DNA of 64,000 nt from Topomyia yanbarensis (GCF_030247195.1 NC_080671.1:94933870-94997869); one strand, 5' to 3'; shown: positions 47,820-58,657, counted from the first letter of the stretch. Program-made: numbers and translations. The notes: generated from the sequence alone by a model not told the origin.

Positions 47820-49200
47820 GCAATAATAACGCCACTATGAGTCTATCCCGCCTTGTGCAGGAAGGAAAAGCCTCCACAGCTTTTGTTCAAGAACCGTATT
47901 TCCATAAAGGAACTTCTATGTTGGAACGCTTTTTAACCCCCTCTTCGTAGCTCTCTACGAAAATGGCATGAAAAATCCACATGAAATACCTCGTGCATGT
48001 ACACTTGCTATTGACGCATGTCTTATATCCGACCTCACAACTCGCGATATTTGTACTATCACGGTCAGTATGACTGTTGATAACATAACGTCTATTATTT
48101 GGAATATGTGCCGCATAATGAACCATCACCTTCTGAAGATTTCAAAAGTATCATACTGTGGCAGAAACGGGTTTGCCCTCATAATCAGCGGTGATGCAAA
48201 TTCCACCCACATAATTTGCGGGAGCTCAGGTGTCAATTTTAGAAGTACCGAATAGATAGAATACTTAAGTAGTACAAATCTGCACATACTTATTGTAGGG
48301 AATCGTGTAACATTTGCACGATCCGGCAGAGAAGAAGTGTTAGACGTAACTCTCTGCTCAGACGGTATTACGCATGAATTGGCAAACTACTCGTATTTGT
48401 ACCAAATGGAAATTGCAAACTCAATCGTCACATGACTTATATTCAGCGTGCTGAGTATTACTCATGTGATCCTTGTGAATACGAATATGGAACTTTATAT
48501 CATTTGATATTTCACTGCCGCAAAATGCGTAGATGAACTTATGTACAGTGAGCTGACCTTGAGTTTCAGCTATGCTATTGTTCCTAACCCAGTGGTAAAG
48601 AGCTATAGTTTAAGCCGTATTCGAATGACAATATTTCCTCGGATATGTGGTCCTTTTTTATCACAAAATACCCTTGGGGGTGTTGATAAATATGTTTATC
48701 GAAAAGTATCTTTTATTCCCCTGAGAGTGAAAAATATTTCAGTATTGTATACGTTATCTGTGTTGTTATTTTCCATATCCCTAACCTTACCACTTCCCCA
48801 ATCCTTACCATCGGGAAAATGATGAAAAAACAAATCATGGCAAGGCACAAATCTACGATCAACACGGGGAACGTGCCATTTGAGCCAATCGCTACTGATA
48901 TGTAACGATATCCAGGCTAGACTCGATGGTGAAACCAAGACATGTTGTCTCGAATTATATACATTTGGAACAACAACAGATGTGGGTTCTAAACTGCTCT
49001 CAACTTGTATTGGACAGTCTTCACGATGCCACCCGCGTTACGGCTTGATAGTACAGTACTGCAAAAAATACGTACTAATTGCTCTTTTATTAATACGGAA
49101 AGCTATTGGAGAAGCTCTTCATCAATTGTTTGAGGAAACAAAATCATCAAACAGAAGGACGACAAGATATACGAAATAAAAGACAAGATATAAGTAACAA
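47820..49200 (+). mobile_element. Internally deleted Loa/Jockey-type LINE relic, copy 2
   Basis: Contains endonuclease remnants (47835-48430), then jumps to a C-terminal zinc-finger remnant (48450-48535) and a 3' end (48890-49195) homologous to copy 1. The reverse transcriptase is entirely missing, so a large internal deletion or template switch occurred. Confidence 0.6.
47835..48535 (+). pseudogene. LINE endonuclease remnant joined to C-terminal zinc finger
   Basis: Frameshifted pieces in order: 'LVQEGKASTAFVQEPYF' (47850-47900, the N-terminal QEP motif of apurinic-type LINE endonucleases), 'NPHEIPRACTLAID' (about 47975), 'LIISGDANSTHIICGSS' (about 48180, the GDxN/H active-site segment) and 'VTFARSGREEVLDVTLCSD' (about 48310). 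Downstream, 'CDPCEYEYGTLYHLIFHC' (48470-48525) resembles the Cys/His finger after the RNase H or RT domain. Stops and at least two frame changes interrupt it. The motif set fits Loa/Jockey-group elements (Lian is a known Aedes relative); the exact clade is inference. Not functional. Confidence 0.6.
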
Positions 49201-49855
49201 TAAAAATGATGAACAATCTGTTGGTGTCGTTTTTTTACCTTCTGTATGATGTTTAAATCCATTTGATGCAAATATTATATAAATGCGGGCCTGGTTTGTG
49301 CAACGATGGCTTCGGAACACGGTTTGCCCTGCATACGAAATGGGTAATCGGAATTCCATTGCGGTAACACCTACCCAAACCTTGGAACTAAGTTATTTGC
49401 ATGGATAAATACATGGAAACATCTTTTTTTCTGTAAACCGCTGCCAGCCAGTGGGAGTTGGTATGGTTCACACACAAAGTGCAAAGTTTGCAATTTAAAG
49501 TTATTTGCTAAATTAGTGAAATTTCTGAATTTCACGTATTTCAGTGAATTTTTAAATTTTAGCGAGCTTGATAAAAATTCTTCTAAAAGTTGTGGCCCCA
49601 GGGCCGCCGAGAGGGGGGGGGGGGACCAGAGTGTTTCCCCCCGGGCCCGGAGTTTTGAAGGGGGCCCGGATTTTTAACAGAAACAAAAATGTTGACAAAT
49701 ACTTTTTCGACAAAAATTTATTTGAGAGTGCAATTATAAATTCAATATCTTGTGTATGAGGTAACTGGAATAACGAAAATTTCAAACTACTGCATATTTG
49801 ATATCAACTTATTTTATACCAACCTAATTCTCGCATCGAAACAAGATCAGACTCG

Positions 49856-50022
49856 AGCGGGCATAGCGGAATTTGTCCATAGAATGTCATGTACGCAGCT
49901 CACCTGGGTTCGAATCCCAACCCCGCACATACGAATAGAGATTTTTTATATGAAAATTCTTAAACTGAATGAAGAAGCGAATGACCTTAAGGTTGAAATG
50001 TCTATAATCGAAACAAAAATAT
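49856..50022 (+). mobile_element. tRNA-derived SINE, Feilai type, copy 3 (diverged)
   Basis: 'CATGTACGCAGCTCACCTGG', B box 'GGGTTCGAATCCC', 'AACCCCGCACATA', 'GCGAATGACCTTAAGGTT' and 'ATAATCGAAACAAAAA' follow the family order. Flanks are GATCAGACTCG (49845-49855) and GATCAGACTTG (50023-50033), 10 of 11 alike. The head is more mutated than in the 38.2-kb copy. Confidence 0.88.
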
Positions 50023-50951
50023 GATCAGACTTGTAAGGGTTAAACAATTGAATGGTTTGATTAGAAGTCATGTTGTTGTCTTCAAATGTCGCCAATATGA
50101 AATCGATTTTTTTTATTTATTGAATTTCCAATCTTCGAAAGCGCAGGATTAGTATCGAAAATAATTATTGAAGGAAAAAAATTACTTGTTAAGGAGGGCC
50201 CCTCTTGGCGTTGACAAATATTATTTTAAAAGTGTCATTTGGGTTTACTTTACCCCATTGAACCATTGCTTCAATGGATCAATGATTCTCGAAAGAAACT
50301 GAAGTGTGATTTCACACCTCGTGTTTGTTTACTGAGGAGCAGAGCAAAGTTCGCTCGAGTTATCCTTCACAGCGAGAGTGGCTGGTGCTTTTAGATTCTT
50401 TGTGAATATCAGAGGAAGCGAGGTACTACACCCAACTAAATCAACAAAACTGTTCACAAATGCAACTAAATGTGAACCGCACAGAAAAGTGAAGTGCTTT
50501 ACCAAAACATTACACTCTACGGTAAATGTGAAGAAAATAAGATATTTTTCCTTCTACTGCTACGAGCTACATAAGAAAAAAAGAGTTCATTTTTAATTGT
50601 TTTTAAACGTTTTATACAATGAAAAGCAGCTGGAAGCGCTTCAAAATTCTGTCGAGTGATCACTTTAATTCGAAATCCTAATTGATTTCAACGCATACCC
50701 ATGTGTCTCTTGAACTCTATCCCCTGCCAGGTAAAACTCTGCTGATCAAAGTACCACTAGAGGCGGTAACCCTACCTCTATTTGAGAGCTCAATTGGTCA
50801 AATGAGTCATCAAAAACTCTTGATATACCAAAAGAATTCGAAATTTATCCATAAATTTAAATTTAAAATTAAATATTTTTGGTTTGCCGTTCATTGTTAC
50901 AAAATCCATAAAAAATCATTCAGGTACGAGATGATATCGAAACATTTTTGT

Positions 50952-51195
50952 CAAGGGCTCGTACTAAATGACGTAGCTTTTTTCTGAGATTTTCGACTAC
51001 CAATTCTCCTTGCAAAGAGGCCAGGGATGGAAAAAAACACGTTTTACATTTTTTTTCAAATACGGCCTTTTATCAACATTTTCATTATAACAGCAAATTG
51101 CGTACACAACAAGCCCCTTTCATGACGAGTATATAGCGTTATTTTTTTTTAATTTTATATATCATGGAGCATGAAGAGAAGTTGTTTCTCATTTT
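50952..51195. mobile_element. Partial PIF/Harbinger-type MITE, copy 3
   Basis: 'AGGGCTCGTACTAAATGACG', 'TAGCTTTTTTCTGAGATTTT' and 'ATTTTATATATCATGGAGCA' align with the left half of 36045-36764. It is truncated where the T-rich tract begins. Confidence 0.6.
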
Positions 51196-52740
51196 TTCCT
51201 TTTTTTTATTCCCACATGGATTTTTTTTATTTTGATAAAATTTCATTGATTTATTTTTTCAAGTTGTGGATTGTATTTGTATTTCTACTATTTTAAGATT
51301 CTGCCTTTTTTATCTATTTCCATACTTTTATTTTATCCATCTTTTTATGTTCCTTACTTTTGCATTTTTTATTGCTATCATTATCACTTACTTTAATTTA
51401 TAGTTTTTTCTCTGTTATTTCATTTTATTCGAAATTTTTCGAGAAAATTCTGCTTTCTTTATTTTATTTTTCTTATTGTTTATTGTTGACTGATTCATTT
51501 GTTTCTTTTGTCATTCCATCTAATTTTTAGAATTTGTCTATTTACTAAATTTATTCTTTTCATAGACTTTCTATTTCCTTTTTTTCATATTTTTTTGCAT
51601 TTCCAAAAGCAATTTCGATTATTCAAATTCTTTCCAATTTGTCTTATTGTTTAATTTTTTAACTTTCTCTTGTTTTCTTCCTTATTTTCTAGTTTTTAGC
51701 TTTCCGTTTTTCGTAGATTTATTTTCCCCATTTTGCATCTAATATAATTTTATTTATTTTTATACCTTTTTTCTTAAGATTTAATTCGTTATTGTTATTT
51801 CATGATTTTTTCCATTTAACCTATTTTGAAAGTACTTTTTCTGCTGACCATTTACCTATACATTTACATAGATTTTTTTATTTTCCTAAAAAAACATTTA
51901 ATCTATCTTTTTTGACATTATGCGCACTTTTTTTTATTTTACTTTAGTTCGTTGTTTGAATTTATTTCAAATTTCATTTCTAGTTTTTTTTCTATTCTGT
52001 AAATGATTTAATCCATTTTATTGGTGTTAATTTCTCCATTTTTTGTGTTTCTATAATATACCATGTTGGATTTTTTCAACTATTTTTTGTTTTCCATTTT
52101 GTCTGTTTGCTCCGTTTTTGTTCAATACTTCCGATTTGCTTAATTTTTTCGTCTTTTCATCATTCAAATTTTCCAATTTTTCAAAATTTTCCGGTTCGTC
52201 CATTTTTTTTAATTTCTCTGTGGTTATTTTATTCTTGTCTTTTATATATACTCCTTTAATTTTATGCATTCCTAACGTTTTATTTACTTTTTCTATTGTT
52301 TTAAATATGTCTTGTTTTTAATGTTCAATAAGTTTTGCTATTCTTGATTTATCGAGTTTTCAGTTTTATGCATTTTTTATTAATGTTTGTATTCTTTTTA
52401 GCAGTTTTTTTTTCATTTTAATTGATTTTTAAAAACAAATTCCTACTTTCCTATCGATTTTTCATTATTTTCACCATTTGTTTAATAATGTTCGACTTCT
52501 TTAATCTTCGCAATATGTTTTCTTTTATCAATTTTTAATAGGTTTTGTTTTGGTTTTTCTCGATTGAACATTTTTTGACAATTGACATTAGTTTGTTTAT
52601 TTGGTTGATTTTGTTGCTCTTCTGTACATTCTTTTAATGTTTAGTTTTCCTATTGTTTTTTTATCTTTTGCCGTTGATCGCCGTTTAGATATTTTTAATT
52701 TTTGTCATTACTACATTTTTAATCTTTCCATTTCCCTACT
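51195..52740. repeat. T-rich low-complexity tract, about 1.5 kb
   Basis: The plus strand is made of words such as TTTTATTTC, TTTTTTCATT and TTTATTTTTT, with strong T over A asymmetry and few runs of A. No clean period is visible. Frames inside (52043-52321) are compositional. Confidence 0.85.
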
Positions 52741-53477
52741 TTTATAAATACTATTGGAAAAAATGGCGCTTTTCAAAGTCACCAAAACTATCGAAGAGGT
52801 ATTAAAAAACTCCCAAGGTACAAAAAAACTCTACGTTTTTTTCCTTCATTGGCACTACAAACAACTAGAGAGAAAAACTGGTACATAAATATAAAATTTC
52901 AGTGTACTATACCTAATATCAGTGAACTCCAATGGATATCAAACATTAACTTTTTTGTACTCAGGCTATACATAGTGGTGGAGGCCCGTACGTTGGACCC
53001 CCCGGGCCCGTATTTTCTCTCTGCGGCCCTGGTTGTGGCATATAAATATTTTAATCGATTGGTGCGTAGAAACATATAGGTCTTCGATTTAAATTGAAAG
53101 GTTTTGAAATTTTTGAAGTTCTGCGTATTTCAGTGATTATTTTGAGATGTTTCAACGAACTTGAAAAACATTCTTCTAGAATTTGCAGCATACGATAATT
53201 TCAACAGATTGGTGTATCAAAACATATAGGCCATCGCTTTGAACTTCTAGTTATTTGCTAAATAAATGAAATTTCTGAAGTTCAACGTGTTTCAGTGATT
53301 TTTTTTGAGAATTTTCAACGAACTAATGATTACTACTTTTGCGATGAAAAATGCCGTTTTCACGCAATCTATCATACCTTAAACACAATTATGATCATTT
53401 TAAATTGCGTCAGCCTGTGGATGTACTAAGATGTCCTCTACAAACACCAATTCAAATATTGACAATCGATCGATGTT

Positions 53478-53780
53478 TATAGTAGATATGTTCCGAAAAC
53501 AAAACTCTTGAGCGTTTTTTCAAAAAGACATATCTACAATGAGTGACTCTTATTGTTTACTTTCTCTTCTGTTAAAAATTCGGTCGCATTAACATTTATC
53601 CCTCAACTCTTTGCATAATATGCAGTCAAAACCTCTGTCTTTCGATCTGTACTGTAAAATAAGTGGAAAGTGTTATAGTTACGCCGTAAAATCGAAACAG
53701 AAAGTAAACAAAGAGGGTCACTCATTGAAGATAAGTCGTTTTGAATAAAAGCTCCAGAACTATGTTCTGATCTCCCCACT
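53478..53780. mobile_element. Candidate fold-back MITE
   Basis: Left words 'GACATATCTACAATGAGTGA' and 'TGTTTACTTTCTCTTCTGTT' are matched inverted by 'AACAGAAAGTAAACAAAGAG' and 'TCACTCATTGAAGATAAGTC' (53695-53740). The outermost words 'ATGTTCCGAAAACA' and 'GAACTATGTTCTGATC' pair weakly. No target duplication found. Confidence 0.5.
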
Positions 53781-53902
53781 GTTCCTTACAAAAATCATAA
53801 AATAAACAAGTATCTTTATTTTTAAAAAGAAATAATTTAACTTTTTCCTTTCAATCTATTCAGAATTAGAATAGTTATAATATGTCATAAACAACGTTTT
53901 GT

Positions 53903-54001
53903 ATACTCAGTTGCGTTTCGGCTTCGCCTCATCAGAAACCGACACTAACTTATTGTCGGAATAGGTTTCTGATGAGGCGAAGCCGAAACGCAACTGAGTA
54001 T
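53903..54001. ncRNA. Perfect 38-bp palindrome carrying a hammerhead-ribozyme-like core on both strands
   Basis: The right arm reads CTGATGA (53969-53975), a stem-II-like GGC-GAA-GCC hairpin (53976-53984) and GAAA (53985-53988) followed by C: the order and identity of the conserved hammerhead core. Because the arms are exact inverted copies, the minus strand of the left arm (53903-53940) carries the same core. I cannot identify a NUH cleavage triplet positioned next to a proper stem I, and the RNA would prefer to fold as one long hairpin. Self-cleavage is therefore not supported from this copy alone. Confidence 0.4.
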
Positions 54002-54115
54002 GAAATGAGGATTTGTGCCCTCAAGTGCAAAGACTGGTTTTACCAAAAAAAATTTCACCCTAGTGAGAAAGTTTGGTTTTTACCAAATTTTCCTCCTTAG
54101 GGTGAAATATAGCAT
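53904..54115. mobile_element. 212-bp insertion with 11-bp duplication and hammerhead-like palindrome
   Basis: AACGTTTTGTA is present exactly at 53893-53903 and 54116-54126, so the intervening DNA is an insertion. Its first 98 bp form a perfect 38-bp inverted repeat with a 23-nt spacer. Its remainder has two smaller hairpins ('TTTCACCCTAGTGAG' with its inverse; 'TTTGGTTTTTACCAAA'). Penelope-like elements and retrozymes carry hammerhead motifs and leave variable target duplications; whether this belongs to either is inference. Confidence 0.6.
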
Positions 54116-54126
54116 AACGTTTTGTA

Positions 54127-55080
54127 GTATAATAGTACTTTATTGATAGAATTGTTTAATTTTTGTAGAGACTCACTTTTAACGATGATTGACCGTGTAT
54201 CAAAAATTTAGATGATAGTTTAGTAGTGATGATTTCAATGGTACATGGTGTAAAAAATATTGAACGATGTTTAAAAAATATGGTTTGGTTAAAAAGTTTA
54301 AACTTTGTTTGCTCCCTATTTTGGCCACCATTTTGTTCTATCTACACCACAATCCGTCGACCCAATCTACGGTAGCCAAACTTGGCTACACACGACTTTT
54401 ACCGTTGGTTGAGTTTCATTTCCTATTCTATTTGTTACCAGTTCTGCATTTTACGGCACACAAATCCACTACCGGCTGTAAATCCATCCACGAAGCTCGA
54501 CCCCGCCATCGACCGACCGTCGCGCCACCACTAATCCACCATAGGGGATTATTCCGGGTGCACAAATTCCATCCAAAGCCCCCCCTGAAAAGCGTTTCCA
54601 ATCGGTTGGGTGTGGCCCGCTCTAGATGAAATATATCCCTGGCTGATCCTGACGGTAACGCCACACTCAAACACATACACACACATGCTATAACATCACA
54701 TCTCGTACTCGGTTTCGGCATGGGCGATGGGCAGACATCGATACCGGAGCTTGGCAGTGTCACGTCAGGATGCAGAAAAATATCGTTGATTGGGAAAATG
54801 AGGAAATAAACGTCCATTTTATGCTATATCAACGGAAATGGACGGAAACGAAAGCACATAAATACAATATCGAGGTCGGTGAAAAAAAAACAGAAAACTT
54901 CAGCAACTTATCATCATGCCGAATTAATTAATCATACACATGTCTGCCTCGGCTTGGAATTTAATCAACGATTTACGCTTCGCTTCAAAGAAATTCGATT
55001 ACATAATGTTGGATTATACTTCCGCTTATCGCTGCCGATAATGTAGGGTAATGAGACTATTTTGGCAGCTTTTCCCCTTT
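54127..55080. other. No supported gene; apparently low-repeat DNA
   Basis: Frames of 120 codons (54267-54629, plus) and 129 codons (54428-54817, minus) overlap one another, are G+C richer than the surroundings and have no domain I recognise. 54900-55050 contains 'GCCGAATTAATTAATCAT' and other non-repetitive homeodomain-site-like words, which could be regulatory (weak inference). Confidence 0.3.
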
Positions 55081-55082
55081 TT

Positions 55083-55577
55083 GCCTTTCACGTATAGGAA
55101 GGTTATGCAATCGCTCTGAAAATCGTCAACATAATTCCGGCCCGGAGGACCGAATGTCATATGCCATTCGACTCAGTTCGTCGAGTTCGGAAAATGTCTG
55201 TGTGTGTATGTGGAAAAAAATGTCACCTCTATTTCTCAAAGATGGCTGGACCGATTTGCACAAACTTAGCTGCTCTTGATTTTTTTATTGATTGGACTTC
55301 CGGTTCCGGAGTTACGGGTTGAAGAGTGCGACCACACAGCAAATTCCCATATAAACTGAAATGAAAAATTCTCAAAGGGGAGAGTATGGGAAAATTTTAA
55401 AATCGAATTTGCATTTTTGATGCCAAATGACTTTAAAATGCATAAAACGTTGAGATTTGATGAAATCTCGAAAAAATGTTTTTGACGAAAATTGACTTTT
55501 TTGGACTTTGGCATATTTTTGCCTTTCTCATATAGAAAGGTTATGCAATCGCTCTTAAAATCGTCAACATAATCCCG
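55083..55577 (+). repeat. Dispersed Aedes-type repeat, dimeric copy, opposite to 31.6 kb
   Basis: 'AGGAAGGTTATGCAATCGCT' (55097) and 'AGAAAGGTTATGCAATCGCT' (55535) are direct copies of the same module, each followed by 'AAAATCGTCAACATAAT.CCGG'. Between them are 'ATTCGACTCAGTTCGTCGAG', 'AATGTCTGTGTGTGTATGTG' and 'TTCCGGTTCCGGAGTTACGG', as in the 31.6-kb copy read in reverse. Confidence 0.75.
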
Positions 55578-56842
55578 GCGTCAGCATGAAGTACAAAGCT
55601 ACTTTACGCTCGTCTGGACATGCCGTATACTCATGTGATTCGCATTTGTAATGCCAAAAAGTTCCTGACTCCTGCGGTAGCAGACAAAGAGTTTAGTCGC
55701 CGGGAAACTCTACGCTTGCTCATATGACTCTTTCCATGCTTTTATAAACTTTCTTCCTTACACTCCTTGCTCTCCCTTGAGTACTATTTCGGCAGTATTA
55801 GGATTAAATGCGTATAAATTAGTATCAATATATTTGCTTTGCTCCTAAAAAACAGTATAGTAAGACGAATATGCTTAAAACAGTAAAATAATAAGTTTGA
55901 GCACTTCGAAAACTCGAATCGGATGCCTCAATTTTTTTCCTAACACTTGAGCCAATGCGAAACAAAGATGGCGGCAGACGCTACTCTACCGAACTGCTTC
56001 AAATGGGTAAGGCGATAAAAGGATTAAGGTGAAGATCGGTTCATTACCCTTAGCGGTCGAAATGTATAGGTAGGTACCCAGAAGTTGAACGGTGATTAAT
56101 CGGCACCGGATCTGATCTGAAATTGATGGCATCTTTATTGGGCATGGGAACAATTTCACAACAGCAATTTTTAGCCGTCCAAAATTGGATCCTTTTTTCG
56201 TTATTTTGTTATCTCTACGATTATGGTTTGAATGTTGTTCCGCCGTAAAACCATTTGTCGATAGGGGATAGGGGTTTGGGGGTTCTCTATTACACTTCCC
56301 ACACGTGTACTTGAAAAACGGGAACAGATCGGTACACTGTTTGGTAGGGGTAGTTTTGTTGGGAACGGCAACATCTCCTCTCAATCGTGTTTCCAGGATG
56401 CGGTACGAGTACAACTTATTTTGTTGGTGTGTTTCTCCTGCTTCGAACAAGTGGCGGATGATTTGCGAAATCTAAACAACATCTGCAAGCGTTTCTGTAA
56501 TTCATGTACGTAATGTGCGTTTCGTCGAAGCATACACATGAATAGTGACGTTAGTTTGCTCTCAATTTAGCGTCATATCAAACGGTTGATTGTTTGTTGT
56601 GCCACAAACAAGCGGCCTCACCAAAATGGAGTATATTGTTCGAACGTGACGTGAGTTGGTCGTTCAGCAAAATTCGGCAAATATTTTTTTCTTCAAATAT
56701 AACATTACATCTACTGTGTAGTTCAGCTTATAATCGACCCTTACACGAGGCATGAATTCAAAATAAATTGTGTTGAATAGGATATTACCAGTATGTGTGA
56801 TCCGGTAGCTGTGCCTTCAACGAGGCAATAAACTGAAGCACG
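55578..56842. other. No supported gene
   Basis: A 154-codon minus-strand frame (55986-56450) has no recognisable domain, signal peptide or membrane segment pattern. No repeats or element ends recognised. Confidence 0.35.
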
Positions 56843-56993
56843 TAAGGGGCCATGCATAAATGACGTAGCATTTTGGGGGGTAGGGAGGGTATACCAAATT
56901 TGTGACGAAGTGTGACGAGGGGGAGGGTAGGGTCAGAAGTTGTGCGACGTAGCATTAAGTTTAAATTTTTTTGACGGGCACCCGTTAATTCTG

Positions 56994-57301
56994 GGGGCAG
57001 ATCACTTGTGATGCATGTTTAAAAATCAGCTAAATTAAATGCATTTCTTTCCATCAAAATAAAAATTCAAAATGTATTTTGCGTTGCGTACAGTGTATTT
57101 TGCGTTGCGTGTAAGACGTCAAAACCCTACAAAAAATCAGTCCTACATTCAATAAAACGTCGAACAAAGTGAATCAGCGTAGGACATTTGTTAAACAAAA
57201 TTTTCGGCGAGGGAGTGCAAAGTTGATGCAAAAATGGAAATTAAATGCATTTTTTCTAATTTGATGCAAATTTGTTATATATTTCTAGAGTGATCTGCCC
57301 C
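56994..57301. mobile_element. MITE with GGGGCAGATCAC ends (308 bp), nested
   Basis: GGGGCAGATCACTT at the left and AGAGTGATCTGCCCC at the right are inverted copies. Copy 1 of the host (around 36.62 kb) lacks it. Extra bases on each side (about 56965-56993 and 57302-57325) also differ from copy 1. Two tandem 'GTATTTTGCGTTGCGT' words lie at 57071-57110. Confidence 0.65.
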
Positions 57302-57561
57302 TAGTATTAATTAGATTAATTAGAGAAAACAATTTAATGTTCCTCCATTCCCAAGTTGCTTTTCATGCGGTTTTTCATTTTGTAAATTTTACTGTTCGAG
57401 GAATGGCAGGCTCGCAAAGAAATTGAAAGATTTTTCATGCGGATTTAAATTTCCACATTAGTTAGCTAATATTGCTAACTAGTAGACTTATTTTGGTAGC
57501 TGAATTAAATTTTCTTTCGGATTCAATCAAAGAAAATTTAGTTATTTAGTTGAGGTTATAC

Positions 57562-57855
57562 CACAGACTAACAGACATAACACTATGAGGGAATTCCCTA
57601 AAAAACATCGATCCGACAATTTTCGCAGAACACTAGCTCCACCTTTTATTCACGGTCCCAAACACTCAATTACTGGTGGGTTTCCCCTCAGGTTTGGGAA
57701 TAATTTTCACTAATGGTCTATCCCCCATATGCTTGTTCATATGTCAGTGGCGCCATAATTTCAAATGTGGCCACAGTCCCAACTGTAAATATATTTAAAA
57801 TGACCGTTAAAGCGGGCGAAGCTTTGTTTTTGAGTGTTATGTCTGTTAGTCTGTG
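57562..57855. mobile_element. MITE with CACAGACTAACAGACATAAC ends (294 bp), nested
   Basis: The left end CACAGACTAACAGACATAAC and the right end GTTATGTCTGTTAGTCTGTG are perfect inverted copies, continuing as ACT/AGT. The flanks GTTATAC and CGTATAC are 5 of 7 alike, a possible decayed duplication. Copy 1 of the host lacks it. I recognise this end sequence as a recurrent mosquito MITE but cannot name its family. Confidence 0.8.
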
Positions 57856-58227
57856 CGTATACTTCCTAAAATCGTTGACCGCTGCAGGATTGTGAACTTC
57901 TTTTCATGCTATATGACATGTAAAATGCTAAACAAAACTATCCACATTATATTTGTCATAAAATGGGCTTGTTTAGTAGGCAATTTGCTGTTATAATGAA
58001 AATGTTGATAAAAGTCGTCAAACATTTTGAAAGGACATATATTTAAAAGAATTGAAAAACATATGTAATTTTTTCATCTCCCTGTCGCGTTGTATGGGGG
58101 GGGATTAGTAAGATGCTACGTCATTTACAAGGGGGAGGTTAGAATTTTGTGACCAAATGCTACGAGGGGGGAGGGAGAGGTCGAAAATCGCCAGAAAAAA
58201 GCTACGTCATTTGTGTACGGCCCCTAA

Positions 58228-58640
58228 ATGGAACGATAATAAAAGTATACACGAATTATTTGATCGACGATAAAATTCCGTCCATCTTCACGAAAAAATC
58301 CGTTCAAAAATTCCAGGAAAGATCATAATTTCCAGAACTAAACGCTTTACGAAAATCGTGACCAAGTTCCTGAAATTATTAATAATAAACTTCGTATTCG
58401 TGAAACTATTTGTGTTTCAAAAAAAAGCTAGCTCGCACCAAAAATATACATGGCGTTACATTGGAATATTTGGTTGGGTTACTCTGGTTGTTCCCTGGAC
58501 ATATTTAGTTTCTATTATGATTCTTTTGAATAATTTGAAGACACTGGTTTTGTGAAACTATACCAACTTAAAGAGCCGACAGTTAAACGATGGATCTTCA
58601 AATGCGCGTAAAAACCTTACTATCTTTTAGCACACACATG
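58228..58640. other. No gene seen
   Basis: A 65-codon frame (58358-58555) has a hydrophobic stretch but no other support. Confidence 0.4.
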
Positions 58641-58657
58641 GTTAACAAAGTTTCACA

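Larger units (their letters stand above)
49597..53031. mobile_element. hAT-like non-autonomous element (3.4 kb) with GTTGTGGC duplication
   Basis: The inverted ends CAGGGCCGCCGAGAGG (from 49599) and CAGGGCCGCAGAGAGA (inverted, ending 53031) are followed by G-rich/C-rich subterminal DNA including 'CCCCCCGGGCCCG' on both sides. GTTGTGGC lies at 49589-49596 and 53032-53039; two extra C bases separate it from the left end. The neighbouring tandem unit shows the unoccupied form. The interior holds a SINE, part of the Harbinger-type MITE and a long T-rich tract; no transposase remains. Confidence 0.75.
49480..53345. repeat. Tandem repeat (about 120-155 bp unit) split by a 3.4-kb insertion
   Basis: Units at 49480-49596 plus 53032-53060, at 53060-53215 and at 53215-53345 share 'TTATTTGCTAAAT', 'GTGAAATTTCTGAA', 'CGTATTTCAGTGA', 'CAACGAACTTG', 'ATTCTTCTA' and 'GATTGGTG'. 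The first unit is interrupted after GTTGTGGC by the hAT-like element. Confidence 0.65.
56846..58224. mobile_element. PIF/Harbinger-type MITE, copy 2, inverted and enlarged
   Basis: Ends GGGGCCATGCATAAATGACG and (inverted) GGGGCCGTACACAAATGACG, flanked by TAA on both sides (56843-56845 and 58225-58227). It is the reverse orientation of 36045-36764. It is about 660 bp longer, largely because of two insertions: a 308-bp element at 56994-57301 and a 294-bp element at 57562-57855. Confidence 0.88.

Noticed and set aside
53903..54001. Active hammerhead ribozyme
   Set aside because: The core is complete, but I could not place a NUH site with an adjoining stem I, and the perfect hairpin would compete. 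Reported only as hammerhead-like.
54267..54817. Overlapping 120-codon plus and 129-codon minus frames
   Set aside because: They occupy the same DNA on opposite strands, with no domain and no exon signals. The plus frame starts with a hydrophobic stretch but has nothing further to support secretion.
55986..56450. Minus-strand frame of 154 codons
   Set aside because: No recognisable domain and no codon-use or context evidence.
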